Shown here piece after piece: positions 1-7,742 of a DNA stretch of 22,106 bases. Source of the DNA: Candidatus Borrarchaeota archaeon (lineage in GTDB: Archaea > Asgardarchaeota > Sifarchaeia > Borrarchaeales > Borrarchaeaceae); NCBI GenBank assembly GCA_016840645.1, contig JAEORY010000013.1, positions 1 to 22,106 of the forward strand, read 5' to 3'. The notes under the pieces were generated by a model. The model made no database searches, was not told the DNA's origin, and saw only the letters and a list, made by a program, of their open reading frames with translations. Both the position numbers and the translations under genes were made by a program. Every line of letters begins with the position of its first letter. Position 1 is the first letter of the stretch.

Positions 1-600
1 CCAGATCTTGATACAGTATGGCTTTTGAAAGATCGCATTGAAAACTGTATCTTAGCTGGAGAAAGGGACTATAAAAAGGTGCCAGGATTTGATCATGGCA
101 ATTCACCCAATGAAATCTTAGAAAATTCAGTTTCTCAAAAATTTGTCGTCCTTACGACCTCCAACGGAACTCGAATAATTCATAGTGTGGGAAATTCTGA
201 TCATATACTGGTCGGTGGTTTTTTAAATGCCTCTGCAGTGTCTGCAGCAGCATATAACATAGCAAAGCGAATGAATTTGGATATAATACTTATAGCATGT
301 GGTCCAATAGAGGAATGCGAAGATTGGCTCGCCGCAGGATTTATAGCTTCTAAATTGAGCGAGGCGGGATGCATTCTTGATGAAGATGCAAAATTATCAT
401 TGGAAAGTTATGAGAGAAATAAAGACAATCTTATTAACATAATAAAAAATTCCGCTGAAGGCGCCAAATTAAAACGCTTGGGATATGAAGGGGATATAGA
501 TCTTTGTCTCCAGGTAGATCGGTATGTACTTGTTCCTAAAGTCCTATTTAAAGAATCTAACGCATATCTTTTTCAGGATGTTGCAAATGCCCTACACTAA
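1..600 (+). CDS. comB: 2-phosphosulfolactate phosphatase (ComB), 5'-truncated
   Basis: The reading frame is open from base 1, so the start lies outside the window and the N-terminus is missing. ComB enzymes hydrolyse 2-phosphosulfolactate to sulfolactate, the second step of the sulfolactate branch of coenzyme M synthesis. The visible part carries the family signatures: GNSP near residue 34, the TTSNGT block, the VGGFLNASA segment, and a cytosolic alpha/beta core with IACG and EDWLAAG. The end of the protein (DIDLCLQVDRY then VPKV) also fits ComB. No membrane segment or signal peptide is visible. ComB homologs also occur in organisms that make no coenzyme M, so presence alone does not prove a methanogenesis or alkanogenesis cofactor pathway. 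No other com genes lie in the window. The stop is TAA, followed by a T-rich spacer. Confidence 0.85.
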   Translation, partial: PDLDTVWLLKDRIENCILAGERDYKKVPGFDHGNSPNEILENSVSQKFVVLTTSNGTRIIHSVGNSDHILVGGFLNASAVSAAAYNIAKRMNLDIILIACGPIEECEDWLAAGFIASKLSEAGCILDEDAKLSLESYERNKDNLINIIKNSAEGAKLKRLGYEGDIDLCLQVDRYVLVPKVLFKESNAYLFQDVANALH

Positions 601-762
601 CGGGTCCTTTTAGATGAGTAGATCTTCATCCAAATCTTTATTTCTAAATACCCCCTTAATAACTATATTACATTTGACCAATAAAAGTGGTTGACTTTTT
701 ATATTAACTCATTAATGTTTTATACGAAGCCATTTAAAGTAATAATGGAGGCTGCTTATTTA

Positions 763-2079
763 ATGAACATTACATTTCAAGGAGGAGCGCAAGAGGTAGG
801 TAGATCGTGTATCTTTGTGGAAAGTAAAGATACAAAGTTAGTTCTTGATGCAGGTGTGCATCTAGGTGCTTCTGATGAAGGGAGATACCCTCTTCCGCTA
901 CCTGATACTCCTGACGCTGTGATCTTAACACATGCACATTTAGATCACTCTGGATACGCTCCTGCACTCATAAAACGATACAAGTGTCCGATTTATGCCA
1001 CGCCTGTGACACAAGATATGACTGAACTGCTAGTTTTCGATTATCTTCGTCTTTCTAGAGCTCATGAAGAAAGTCCATATGAGGCAGAAGATGTTCAAGC
1101 TATGAGATCTCATGCCGTTGATGTCCGATTCAGAGTACCTTTAGATGTATCGAATGCACAAATGATCTTATATCGTTCAGGGCATCTTTTAGGGAGCGCC
1201 ATGGTTTGGCTAGAAATAGATGGACACACTGTTCTTTACACTGGTGATGTAAACGCGCGCCATACAAGAACACTTCACCAAGCTGATAGCACCTTACCAA
1301 CAGAGACTGTGATTATTGAATCTACTTATGGTGACCCTAATGATCGTTTACCCAATCTTAAAAAGACCGAAAAAGAATTTGCACTCGCTGTTAAGAACAC
1401 ATTAAAGAGGCAAGGAAAAGTCATTATTCCAGCTTTTGCGGCAGGGCGAGCTCAACAGGCGATGCTCTCCATCGAGGCCTACATGAGAAGCGGATTCTTA
1501 CCTGAAGTGCCAGTTTATATCGATGGAATGGTAAGAAAAATGAACGAAATCTACAAGTTATATTGGCTATATCTTCGTCCTGAAATTCGCCGACAAATAA
1601 GATATACTAAGAGGTCACCGTGGGAATCTGAGATCTTTCATGAAGTGACTTCCTCTGAACGAGACGAGTTTATTAACACTAAACAACCTGCTATTGTTAT
1701 CACAACAAGTGGGATGGTGCAAGGCGGTCCGGTAATACGCTATCTCAAAGAGTTAGGAGATGATGAACGAAACCTCATTTGTCTTACCGGATACATGGTA
1801 AAAGGAACGCGAGGTCGTCAACTTCAAGAAGGCGAACGTGTATTAGAAATCGATGATGAAAAGGTCGAAATAAATGCGAAAGTGTATCACTTTGAATTTA
1901 GTGCACATGCCGATCAGGCTGGGCTCATGCGCATTCTTTCAGAGATAGAAGGCCTGAAAAGGGTTATAGTGGTACATGGCGAGAAAGAAAAGGCGTTTGC
2001 TTTCAGTAAAAGAGTTCAGGAACTAAAGGAGGGTGTTGAAACATTTGTTCCTCGTGTTGGAGAAACTATCGAGATTTGA
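763..2079 (+). CDS. Beta-CASP metallo-beta-lactamase RNase, aCPSF2-like
   Basis: This is a single-domain MBL/beta-CASP ribonuclease of about 438 residues, predicted to cut or trim RNA in the cytosol. The zinc motif HxHxDH is at residues 57-62, a metal-ligand histidine lies in GHLLGSA near residue 141, and the motif-4 aspartate is in TGD near residue 162. Beta-CASP motifs follow: IESTYGD, GRAQQA, TSGMVQGGP, FSAHADQ and VVHGEK. There is no N-terminal pair of KH domains, so it matches the short archaeal CPSF2-like type and not aCPSF1, the termination factor. The frame stays open upstream to 691, but ATG 763 begins the conserved MNITFQGGAQEVG start and follows GGAGG at 747-751 with an 11-nt gap. 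ATG 745 is possible but would place the SD inside the gene. It converges on the glycosyltransferase gene. Confidence 0.85.
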   Translation: MNITFQGGAQEVGRSCIFVESKDTKLVLDAGVHLGASDEGRYPLPLPDTPDAVILTHAHLDHSGYAPALIKRYKCPIYATPVTQDMTELLVFDYLRLSRAHEESPYEAEDVQAMRSHAVDVRFRVPLDVSNAQMILYRSGHLLGSAMVWLEIDGHTVLYTGDVNARHTRTLHQADSTLPTETVIIESTYGDPNDRLPNLKKTEKEFALAVKNTLKRQGKVIIPAFAAGRAQQAMLSIEAYMRSGFLPEVPVYIDGMVRKMNEIYKLYWLYLRPEIRRQIRYTKRSPWESEIFHEVTSSERDEFINTKQPAIVITTSGMVQGGPVIRYLKELGDDERNLICLTGYMVKGTRGRQLQEGERVLEIDDEKVEINAKVYHFEFSAHADQAGLMRILSEIEGLKRVIVVHGEKEKAFAFSKRVQELKEGVETFVPRVGETIEI

Positions 2080-2134
2080 TAAAGGAAGACCTTTTATTGA
2101 AATCTTTAAACTCTTGTTTAAATAGAGGAATTTT

Positions 2135-3142
2135 TTAGTCTTCTTTATCTTTTGTATTTTCTTCTTTCTTCTGTATGACTAATTGATTAAGATAATCAAC
2201 GTCTGTTTTTAAAGATGCAATTGCGTCAGCTAAAAATCCAAATGAGAAAAATTGAATGCCTGCAACAAGTAAGAGAACTGTAAGGAACAGAAGTGGCCGT
2301 GTGCCTATACCGCCTTCAAGAAGCCAGAGATATATAAGATATACTCCGGAAATAAGGCCGAGGAGGAATATAAGTGCGCCAAGCACGCCGAACAGTGACA
2401 TGGGGCGCTCCATAAACATGAATTGAAGTTTTAAACTCATCAAATCCACAAATCCTGTAAATAGTCGACTAGTTCGGTATCTAGACTTTCCATACGGGCG
2501 AGGGGCATGTTGAACTACTACTTCGCCTATACGAAACCCGTGATGCTTTGCAAGGGCCAGTATATAACGATGATATCCTTTTCTTAATCTGAAGGATTCT
2601 AATACCTCCCGTTTTATACCTTTGATCCCACAGTTATAATCATGAACCTTTAGTCCGAAGAGAGAACTTGCAAAGGAATTATAGAGACGAGATGCCGCCC
2701 TTCTGGACAAAGGATCTTTTCGCTCCTTTCTCCAGCCATTAACAATATCTAATTTTTTCTGAGTCATTTCTGAAAGGATTGCTGGAATGTCTTCAGGAAA
2801 GAATTGCAGATCTGCATCTAATAGAATTATGATGTTTCCTTTAGAATGGTAAAAACCGTTCATTATGGCTGCAGATTTTCCTTTTGTTGTTGAATGATGA
2901 TACGCCTTCACCCATGGAATTTCTTGACTCAATTGATCAATTATTGACCCCGTTTCGTCTGTACTTCCATCATCTATAAAGATAAGTTCGCATTGAATAT
3001 TTTGTAGGCCAGCAATAGTCTTTTCAACACGTTCTGTAAGAGAACGCAAAGTATTTTCTTCGTTTAAGCAAGGAACAAGGATAGAGACGAGGGGGCTCAT
3101 AGATGGTTTAGTGCTTTCTACCGTTCCTTTCATAATAGACAT
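2135..3142 (-). CDS. Family 2 glycosyltransferase, dolichol-phosphate-sugar synthase type, two C-terminal TM segments
   Basis: This is a GT-A fold glycosyltransferase of 335 residues. It likely moves a sugar from a nucleotide donor to a polyprenyl (dolichyl) phosphate on the cytoplasmic face of the membrane, for lipid-linked glycan or N-glycan assembly. The N-terminal VSILVPCLNEE stretch is typical. The nucleotide-binding DDGSTD sits at 57-62 and the metal-binding DAD at 109-111. Residues 185-225 hold the acceptor-side basic motifs. Two hydrophobic helices, about 248-273 and 283-307, anchor a short charged C-terminal tail. This layout is that of GtrB/Dpm1-like enzymes. ATG 3142 is used here. 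An in-frame ATG at 3133 is also possible, and neither has a strong SD. The GC-rich structured island lies directly upstream and could be its leader. The sugar and donor cannot be read from sequence. Confidence 0.85.
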   Translation of the reverse strand: MSIMKGTVESTKPSMSPLVSILVPCLNEENTLRSLTERVEKTIAGLQNIQCELIFIDDGSTDETGSIIDQLSQEIPWVKAYHHSTTKGKSAAIMNGFYHSKGNIIILLDADLQFFPEDIPAILSEMTQKKLDIVNGWRKERKDPLSRRAASRLYNSFASSLFGLKVHDYNCGIKGIKREVLESFRLRKGYHRYILALAKHHGFRIGEVVVQHAPRPYGKSRYRTSRLFTGFVDLMSLKLQFMFMERPMSLFGVLGALIFLLGLISGVYLIYLWLLEGGIGTRPLLFLTVLLLVAGIQFFSFGFLADAIASLKTDVDYLNQLVIQKKEENTKDKED

Positions 3143-3159
3143 CTCTTACAGAGCATAGT

Positions 3160-3347
3160 GTCCATCCACCCACGATACGAACCTGAGTGGAGTCCCCGCT
3201 AGGACGGTTGAGCGGGATACCTGCCGCCATATAGGGTGCAGGCCTTGTGCGAAGGAAACAGTGATTCGCTGTCAGCCTTCCCGCAGAATCAACAGTTTAC
3301 GGGAGTGCCGGGCTGAAGGCCGTGAAGTGGTCCCGGGGCGCATTTTT
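3160..3347. ncRNA. Candidate structured RNA in a GC-rich intergenic island
   Basis: By hand count the stretch 3181-3340 is about 58% GC, far above the AT-rich surroundings, and it is dense in hairpins. Stems seen are: 3166-3172 with 3184-3190; 3195-3200 with 3211-3216 (six perfect pairs); 3220-3224 with 3238-3242; 3251-3261 with 3269-3280; and 3305-3312 with 3332-3341, followed by T5 at 3343-3347. The last is terminator-like on the plus strand and contains a G-U pair that would be an A-C clash on the minus strand. The first stem has the opposite bias and pairs fully only on the minus strand. The strand is therefore unresolved: a free plus-strand RNA ending near 3347, or a minus-strand leader of the glycosyltransferase, with TATA-like boxes near 3343-3350 and 3404-3412. 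I could not match RNase P, SRP, 5S or tRNA consensus. Confidence 0.35.
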
Positions 3348-3461
3348 AAACCGCCAGGTACCTCACCTTACCATCGATTCTCACTTATAGAGTGGAGGCG
3401 TTGCTTTATAAACACAACGCCTCACACATGCCAAACAAAAACCCTTGCTCGCGAAAGAACC

Positions 3462-3481
3462 GTCTATAGTTGTCTATAGTT
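3462..3481 (+). repeat. Tandem 10-nt direct repeat GTCTATAGTT x2
   Basis: Two perfect adjacent copies of GTCTATAGTT are followed by GTATATTAA, a partial continuation. It lies about 190 nt before the PUA/PP-loop gene. The helical-turn spacing would suit a regulator site next to the TATA-like TTGTATATTAAA at about 3480-3491, but that reading is an inference. Confidence 0.5.
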
Positions 3482-3671
3482 GTATATTAAATCAATAACT
3501 GTTAACTACCCTTTTTAAACTCTTGCCAATTAAGGATGTAGAGAATCCAACTCGTACATTACGAAATGATGATTATTCTACTGCAAAGTGAGTTAACGAA
3601 AGATATTAAAGGATGAAAAAGAAGTTTCAGAGAGTTCTTGTTGAATGTTCTCTAAGGAGTCTTCAGTAAAA

Positions 3672-5657
3672 ATGCCAAAGAAAGTTTATCTTGGTCCTCT
3701 TCTGCTATATTGGTGTTTTCAGTGTAATCTACCTATCTTGGAAATGGAAAACTGCACTCTATGTGGAAGTCCTACTATAAAATGCAAAATCACACCTCCG
3801 GGGGATACACGTCCTGCGTTTGCTCATGATATCGAATTAATTCGGCAAACTATAGATTTTCAGTATGGTGCAGGTGTAGGACAAAAATTGATTCCTGACA
3901 AGAAACTCGTTGTGCTCAATAAGGCACCTGCACTTGACAGAAGGAACGAAATAATTCTTGATGGAGTCATTATCGGTGCACTTTATTTCGACATACAGCA
4001 TCAAAGATGGAAGTTTTTGCCTAAAGTTGAAGGAGCAAGGCGGCTATGGCTTGCTGGATGTAATAAGTGGGTAAAAATATACGAAGGAGCAGTTGATCCT
4101 CTCCTTAAGGGCGCAAGTCTTCTTGCACCTGGTGTAAAGGATTGTGATCCCTCTATTCAACCTGGAAATGATGTGTTGATAATAACTCCATCCGACGAGG
4201 TTTTGGGTGTAGGTGTAGCGAAATTCTCAGGAGAGAGTATTCTTGCTACAAAGAGAGGTATGGTCGTAAAAATAAAGCACCGTGAACCCCCAACTCCTCC
4301 AACTATTCATCATGACGGACAAACATGGGATCTGGCAGTACAGGCAAACGTACAGATTCTAAACTCAAGATCAGAAGAAGCCATACAATTTATGAGATCC
4401 CTAGCTAAGAGTTACAGAAAACCTAAAGCAGTAGCTTATAGCGGTGGTAAGGATAGTTTATGTCTTCTATTATTGGCATTAGAGGCTTTAGAAGATCAAT
4501 TTGATGTATTTTTTGCTGACACGGGAATAGAGTTCCCTGAAACAATAGAAAATGTGTTTACTACTATGAAAGACCTAGGAATAGAAAACCGATTAATTTA
4601 CAAAAAGACCGAAGCTGATTGGGAGGCAATGCTTGAAAAATTTGGTCCTCCAGCGCGAGATTTTCGATGGTGCTGCAAACTCTTAAAACTATCTCCCACT
4701 GCGCAGATCATTAGAGAACATTATCCAGAAGGAGTAGTAACCTTTCTCGGCGTCAGACGATACGAATCTCAGCCACGTGCAAAAGAGCATAGAGTATGGA
4801 AGAATCCCTTTGTGCCAGGACAAATCGGTGGTTCACCGATCAAAAATTGGACCGCCCTTCATGTTTGGCTCTATCTACTTATGAAAAATGCGGTTGCTAA
4901 TCCTCTCTATTACAAAGGATTTGAGCGAATTGGATGCATTTATTGCCCTGCTATGAAACTTTCTGAGTTACATGACATTAAAGAAACCCATGAACATCTT
5001 TATAGATTTTGGATAGATTTTTTAACGAACTGGGCGAAATCAAAAGGATATGCAGAAGAATGGGCAACTTACGGATTTTGGAGATGGCGAGCACTCGCAA
5101 AAGGTCAGATACAAGTAGCAAAACAAATGGGCTTACAAACTAATGAGCTTGAATCTATTATACACATGCAACCTACCCGTTATGTGATAAAAGAGAAATT
5201 TCGCTCTCATAATGATGACTTTTATACAATGGAAGGACGATTTCCATACCCATTAGATATTCAGCGGATAGAAAACCTCCTCAATATTCTAGGAAAGAGT
5301 TGGACAAATGAAGCGTTTGACCAAGTTAATATGCAAATAAACGAGTCGTCTGTTACCATATTTGCTGATGGAACTTTCAAAGTGAGCACGTCGCATCTAA
5401 AAGCGGGAAAGAAGTTGATAAAAAATCTTGCAAAGATTTTTGCAAGAGCTCAGAAATGTGTCGGATGTGGCTTTTGTGAGATGTTTTGTCCTCAAGGAGC
5501 AACAACTCTTGATGTGCAACATAATTATCCGATAATCGATGAAAAAAAGTGTATAAACTGTACTCAATGTTTAGATACCTGTCCTTCCCTTTTACTTTTC
5601 TCAGAAAAACCATTAGTCAAAAAAGATCGAATAGAGAAGGTTTCACCTCCCGTATAA
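3672..5657 (+). CDS. Zinc-ribbon / PUA / PP-loop (PAPS reductase-like) / 2[4Fe-4S] ferredoxin protein
   Basis: This is a 661-residue multidomain protein. Residues 15-31 form a CxxC...CxxC zinc ribbon. About 130-205 resemble a PUA RNA-binding domain. The PP-loop SGGKDS at 257-262 starts a PAPS-reductase-type ATP-binding core with FADTGIEFPE. A CC pair (FRWCC) and later CIYC give the CC...CxxC cluster pattern of iron-sulfur CysH-like enzymes. The C-terminus from residue 596 has two ferredoxin motifs, CxxCxxCxxxCP and CxxCxxCxxxCP. Databases usually label such proteins phosphoadenosine phosphosulfate reductase. The PUA domain and the TYW1 neighbour 62 nt downstream instead suggest sulfur or redox chemistry on RNA, which is inference. 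ATG 3672 follows AAGGAG (3654-3659) with a 12-nt gap. An in-frame ATG at 3645 lacks an SD. The protein appears soluble and intact. Confidence 0.8.
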   Translation: MPKKVYLGPLLLYWCFQCNLPILEMENCTLCGSPTIKCKITPPGDTRPAFAHDIELIRQTIDFQYGAGVGQKLIPDKKLVVLNKAPALDRRNEIILDGVIIGALYFDIQHQRWKFLPKVEGARRLWLAGCNKWVKIYEGAVDPLLKGASLLAPGVKDCDPSIQPGNDVLIITPSDEVLGVGVAKFSGESILATKRGMVVKIKHREPPTPPTIHHDGQTWDLAVQANVQILNSRSEEAIQFMRSLAKSYRKPKAVAYSGGKDSLCLLLLALEALEDQFDVFFADTGIEFPETIENVFTTMKDLGIENRLIYKKTEADWEAMLEKFGPPARDFRWCCKLLKLSPTAQIIREHYPEGVVTFLGVRRYESQPRAKEHRVWKNPFVPGQIGGSPIKNWTALHVWLYLLMKNAVANPLYYKGFERIGCIYCPAMKLSELHDIKETHEHLYRFWIDFLTNWAKSKGYAEEWATYGFWRWRALAKGQIQVAKQMGLQTNELESIIHMQPTRYVIKEKFRSHNDDFYTMEGRFPYPLDIQRIENLLNILGKSWTNEAFDQVNMQINESSVTIFADGTFKVSTSHLKAGKKLIKNLAKIFARAQKCVGCGFCEMFCPQGATTLDVQHNYPIIDEKKCINCTQCLDTCPSLLLFSEKPLVKKDRIEKVSPPV

Positions 5658-5719
5658 AAAAGAGTTATAATACAATCCAGTTATTCTAGTCTAGTATTCT
5701 TATAGTGGGCGCGACACGA

Positions 5720-6676
5720 ATGTATGAAGAACTTATTCCTGAAAGCGTGAAAAAAAACCTTCTTAAACAAAAATATCATATCGTAGGACGCCATAGCGCA
5801 GTAAAAACTTGCCGCTGGTTACGTAAAAGTTTGGTAGGAAACACTGTCTGCTATAAGTCTAAATTCTATGGAATTCAAACACATAGATGCTTGCAAATGA
5901 CATGTGCTTTGAATTTTTGTACACAACAATGTCTATACTGTTGGCGCTATTATGATAGTTCAATAGATAGAACAAAGATGACAGATATAAAAGTTGATAA
6001 TCCTAAGGAAATCATTCAAGGTGCACTTATTGAACAAAAACGTCTTTTAAGTGGCTATAATCCAAAAGCGCATAAAAAAGTCGACCCTAAGAAATATAAC
6101 GAAGCACTCTCTCCAAGACATGTTGCTATCAGTCTTTCCGGAGAACCTACTTTATACCCCCGACTGGGCGAGTTAATTGAGGAATTTCACCGAATGGACT
6201 TCACTACCTTCTTAGTTACAAATGGTACGGTTCCAGAGCGGCTATATGAGATAACAGAACCTACCCAATTATATGTATCGGTTTCTGCGCCCACTGAAGA
6301 GATTTATAGACGACTTTGCAGACCTCAAATCCATGACGGATGGCAAAAACTTAATGAAACATTGGAAATGCTTCATAGTTTCAGCTGTCCGACTGTGCTT
6401 CGATTGACGCTAGTAAAGCAACACAACTTAGAGCATGTAGAGGACTATGCAAAGTTAATTACAAAAGCTGAAAGCGTATACATAGAGCCAAAAGCATACA
6501 TGTGGGTGGGCCACTCTCGCGATAGATTGGCCTTACCTCATATGCCAACCCATGAGGAAATCCGTGAATTTGCAGAAAAATTGAGTCAATTGACCGGTTA
6601 TCGAATATTAGACGAAGCGACCCCAAGTAGAGTTGTGTTGTTAAGCAAACTAGCAGCACCCATGAAACTTATTTGA
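5720..6676 (+). CDS. taw1: 4-demethylwyosine synthase TYW1 (radical SAM)
   Basis: TYW1/Taw1 condenses N1-methylguanosine at position 37 of tRNA-Phe with pyruvate to form the tricyclic 4-demethylwyosine. In this 318-residue protein the radical-SAM cysteines are C67, C71 and C74 (CxxxCxxC). C31, C44 and C57, each 13 residues apart, match the ligands of the second [4Fe-4S] cluster typical of TYW1. The SLSGEPTLYP segment corresponds to the SAM-binding GGE-like motif, and VTNGT, SAPTEEIYRRLCRP and EPKAYMWVGHS are family blocks. There is no N-terminal flavodoxin domain, as usual in archaea, so reduction must come from elsewhere. The ferredoxin-bearing protein just upstream is a tempting electron donor, but that is inference. 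ATG 5720 is chosen. An in-frame GTG at 5705 would add five residues. The length fits archaeal homologs. Confidence 0.93.
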   Translation: MYEELIPESVKKNLLKQKYHIVGRHSAVKTCRWLRKSLVGNTVCYKSKFYGIQTHRCLQMTCALNFCTQQCLYCWRYYDSSIDRTKMTDIKVDNPKEIIQGALIEQKRLLSGYNPKAHKKVDPKKYNEALSPRHVAISLSGEPTLYPRLGELIEEFHRMDFTTFLVTNGTVPERLYEITEPTQLYVSVSAPTEEIYRRLCRPQIHDGWQKLNETLEMLHSFSCPTVLRLTLVKQHNLEHVEDYAKLITKAESVYIEPKAYMWVGHSRDRLALPHMPTHEEIREFAEKLSQLTGYRILDEATPSRVVLLSKLAAPMKLI

Positions 6677-6761
6677 TTATAATTAGTTACTAAGAAAGCT
6701 AATGAGTTCAATCAATGAAAAAGTCGCGTTATTTAACGTTGGGATTAAACCTTACAATTAT

Positions 6762-7472
6762 TCATAAAACTATGAAATCATTAACAAAATTCCACGTTTT
6801 ATAATAATCTTCAATCTTTCCGTAAGAGGAAAGACCAGCCTTAAGGTTATCGGGCTGTGCGCTCGTCACCGAGTTCAAGACATGCTTCATTAATACTGTT
6901 TTTCGCAGTATTTCGGCAATCTTGAAGGATGTTATCCCACTTTGCTTGAAAAGGTCATGGATCTGTGACCATTTACGGTAAGGACTACTCTGTTTCAAAC
7001 GGGGTTTTACATATTCCCCGACTTGTGAGAGCACCCAATCGTAAATTGGTGGAAATGATTCCTTAAATCCCAGACCCCTTCAAGCCATTACATAACTCGC
7101 AAGATGATGGTCTGTCAAATTATGTAATCGTGAATACTTATATCGACCAATTATGGAGGTGTACCCCGAAAAGACTTTTCTAAACGACATACCACGCTTT
7201 TTGCATTTTCGCTCCAACATTTGCAAGGCAGTGGTCTTTAAATTGTTCAATTTTCGATTAAATTTCTTATTATATGAAAACTTTTGGTCGAATTGTAAAT
7301 TCTCAACCACAACGCCCTTGGCTTTATTGATGCAATAATTGACAACTTTATCCATCTTATATGAGATATAATCAGTTCGCTTATCTTTTCTATAAGTGTG
7401 AAGGTTGCCAAATGAGATGGTGTGATAGGAGAGTAAATTGCCGTTCTGGCTTTTTCTTGGTAATATCTCACT
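6762..7472 (-). pseudogene. Decayed TnpB/OrfB-type (IS200/IS605-like) gene remnant
   Basis: On the minus strand one frame runs from an upstream TAG at 7473-7475 to 6762. It is interrupted by a TGA at 7080-7082, where the family motif SYVMAR(R)GLG would need an Arg codon (CGA to TGA is a one-base change). The joined product shows HTYRKDKRTDYISYK, then KAKGVVVENLQF with a glutamate at the RuvC-II position, and GYTSIIGRYKY followed by LASYVMA and RGLGF. These match the C-terminal half of TnpB-related transposon proteins. The N-terminal half is absent or shifted: a second frame (7247..7471) may hold shifted remains. No flanking hairpin ends or partner TnpA were recognised. It is likely a dead insertion beside the actin gene. 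Assignment is by motif only. Confidence 0.6.
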
Positions 7473-7565
7473 CTACCTTCCGTCTGAAAACATTTTAACT
7501 TATTCTTAGCACTGTTTCACTTATTTTTCCTCTAACTTTACGGATCGAATGCTCAAAAAAACGTT

Positions 7566-7577
7566 GGTTTTATATAG
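7566..7577 (+). promoter_or_regulatory. Candidate TATA box of the actin gene
   Basis: GGTTTTATATAG, preceded by an A-rich stretch that could serve as BRE, lies about 170 nt before the actin start. If used, transcription would begin near 7600 and leave a leader of about 140 nt. The region between holds no ORF that I can support. Confidence 0.4.
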
Positions 7578-7742
7578 TTTTTTTCATTCCATAGACTGTA
7601 ACTATCTGCAGACAAGAAGTTGAAATCTAAAGTAGTTTACAATATAGAATATGAAAAACGCAGACTTTTACCACAAGTTTTTTTTAATACGATTAAGTTC
7701 TTTTAATAAGTGTTTTAAAGACTTTTAAATGGAGGAAAATCA

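Noticed and set aside
3270..3300. Minus-strand resemblance to the 5' end of 16S rRNA (TTGAT.CTGC.GGA.GGC)
   Set aside because: The match covers only about 20 nt and the following sequence does not align with the conserved 16S helices.
3160..3347. RNase P or SRP RNA
   Set aside because: I found neither the conserved GAGGAAAGTCC and ACAGAA regions of RNase P nor the GGAAGG.AGCAG loop of SRP RNA on either strand. A covariance search could overturn this.
3261..3479. 72-codon plus-strand ORF in the GC-rich island
   Set aside because: It lies across the hairpins, has no SD and no recognisable motif; high GC makes stop codons rarer there.
7247..7471. 74-codon minus-strand ORF overlapping the TnpB remnant
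   Set aside because: It is a different frame over the same decayed gene; the frame with family motifs is the one reported. It may contain shifted N-terminal remains only.
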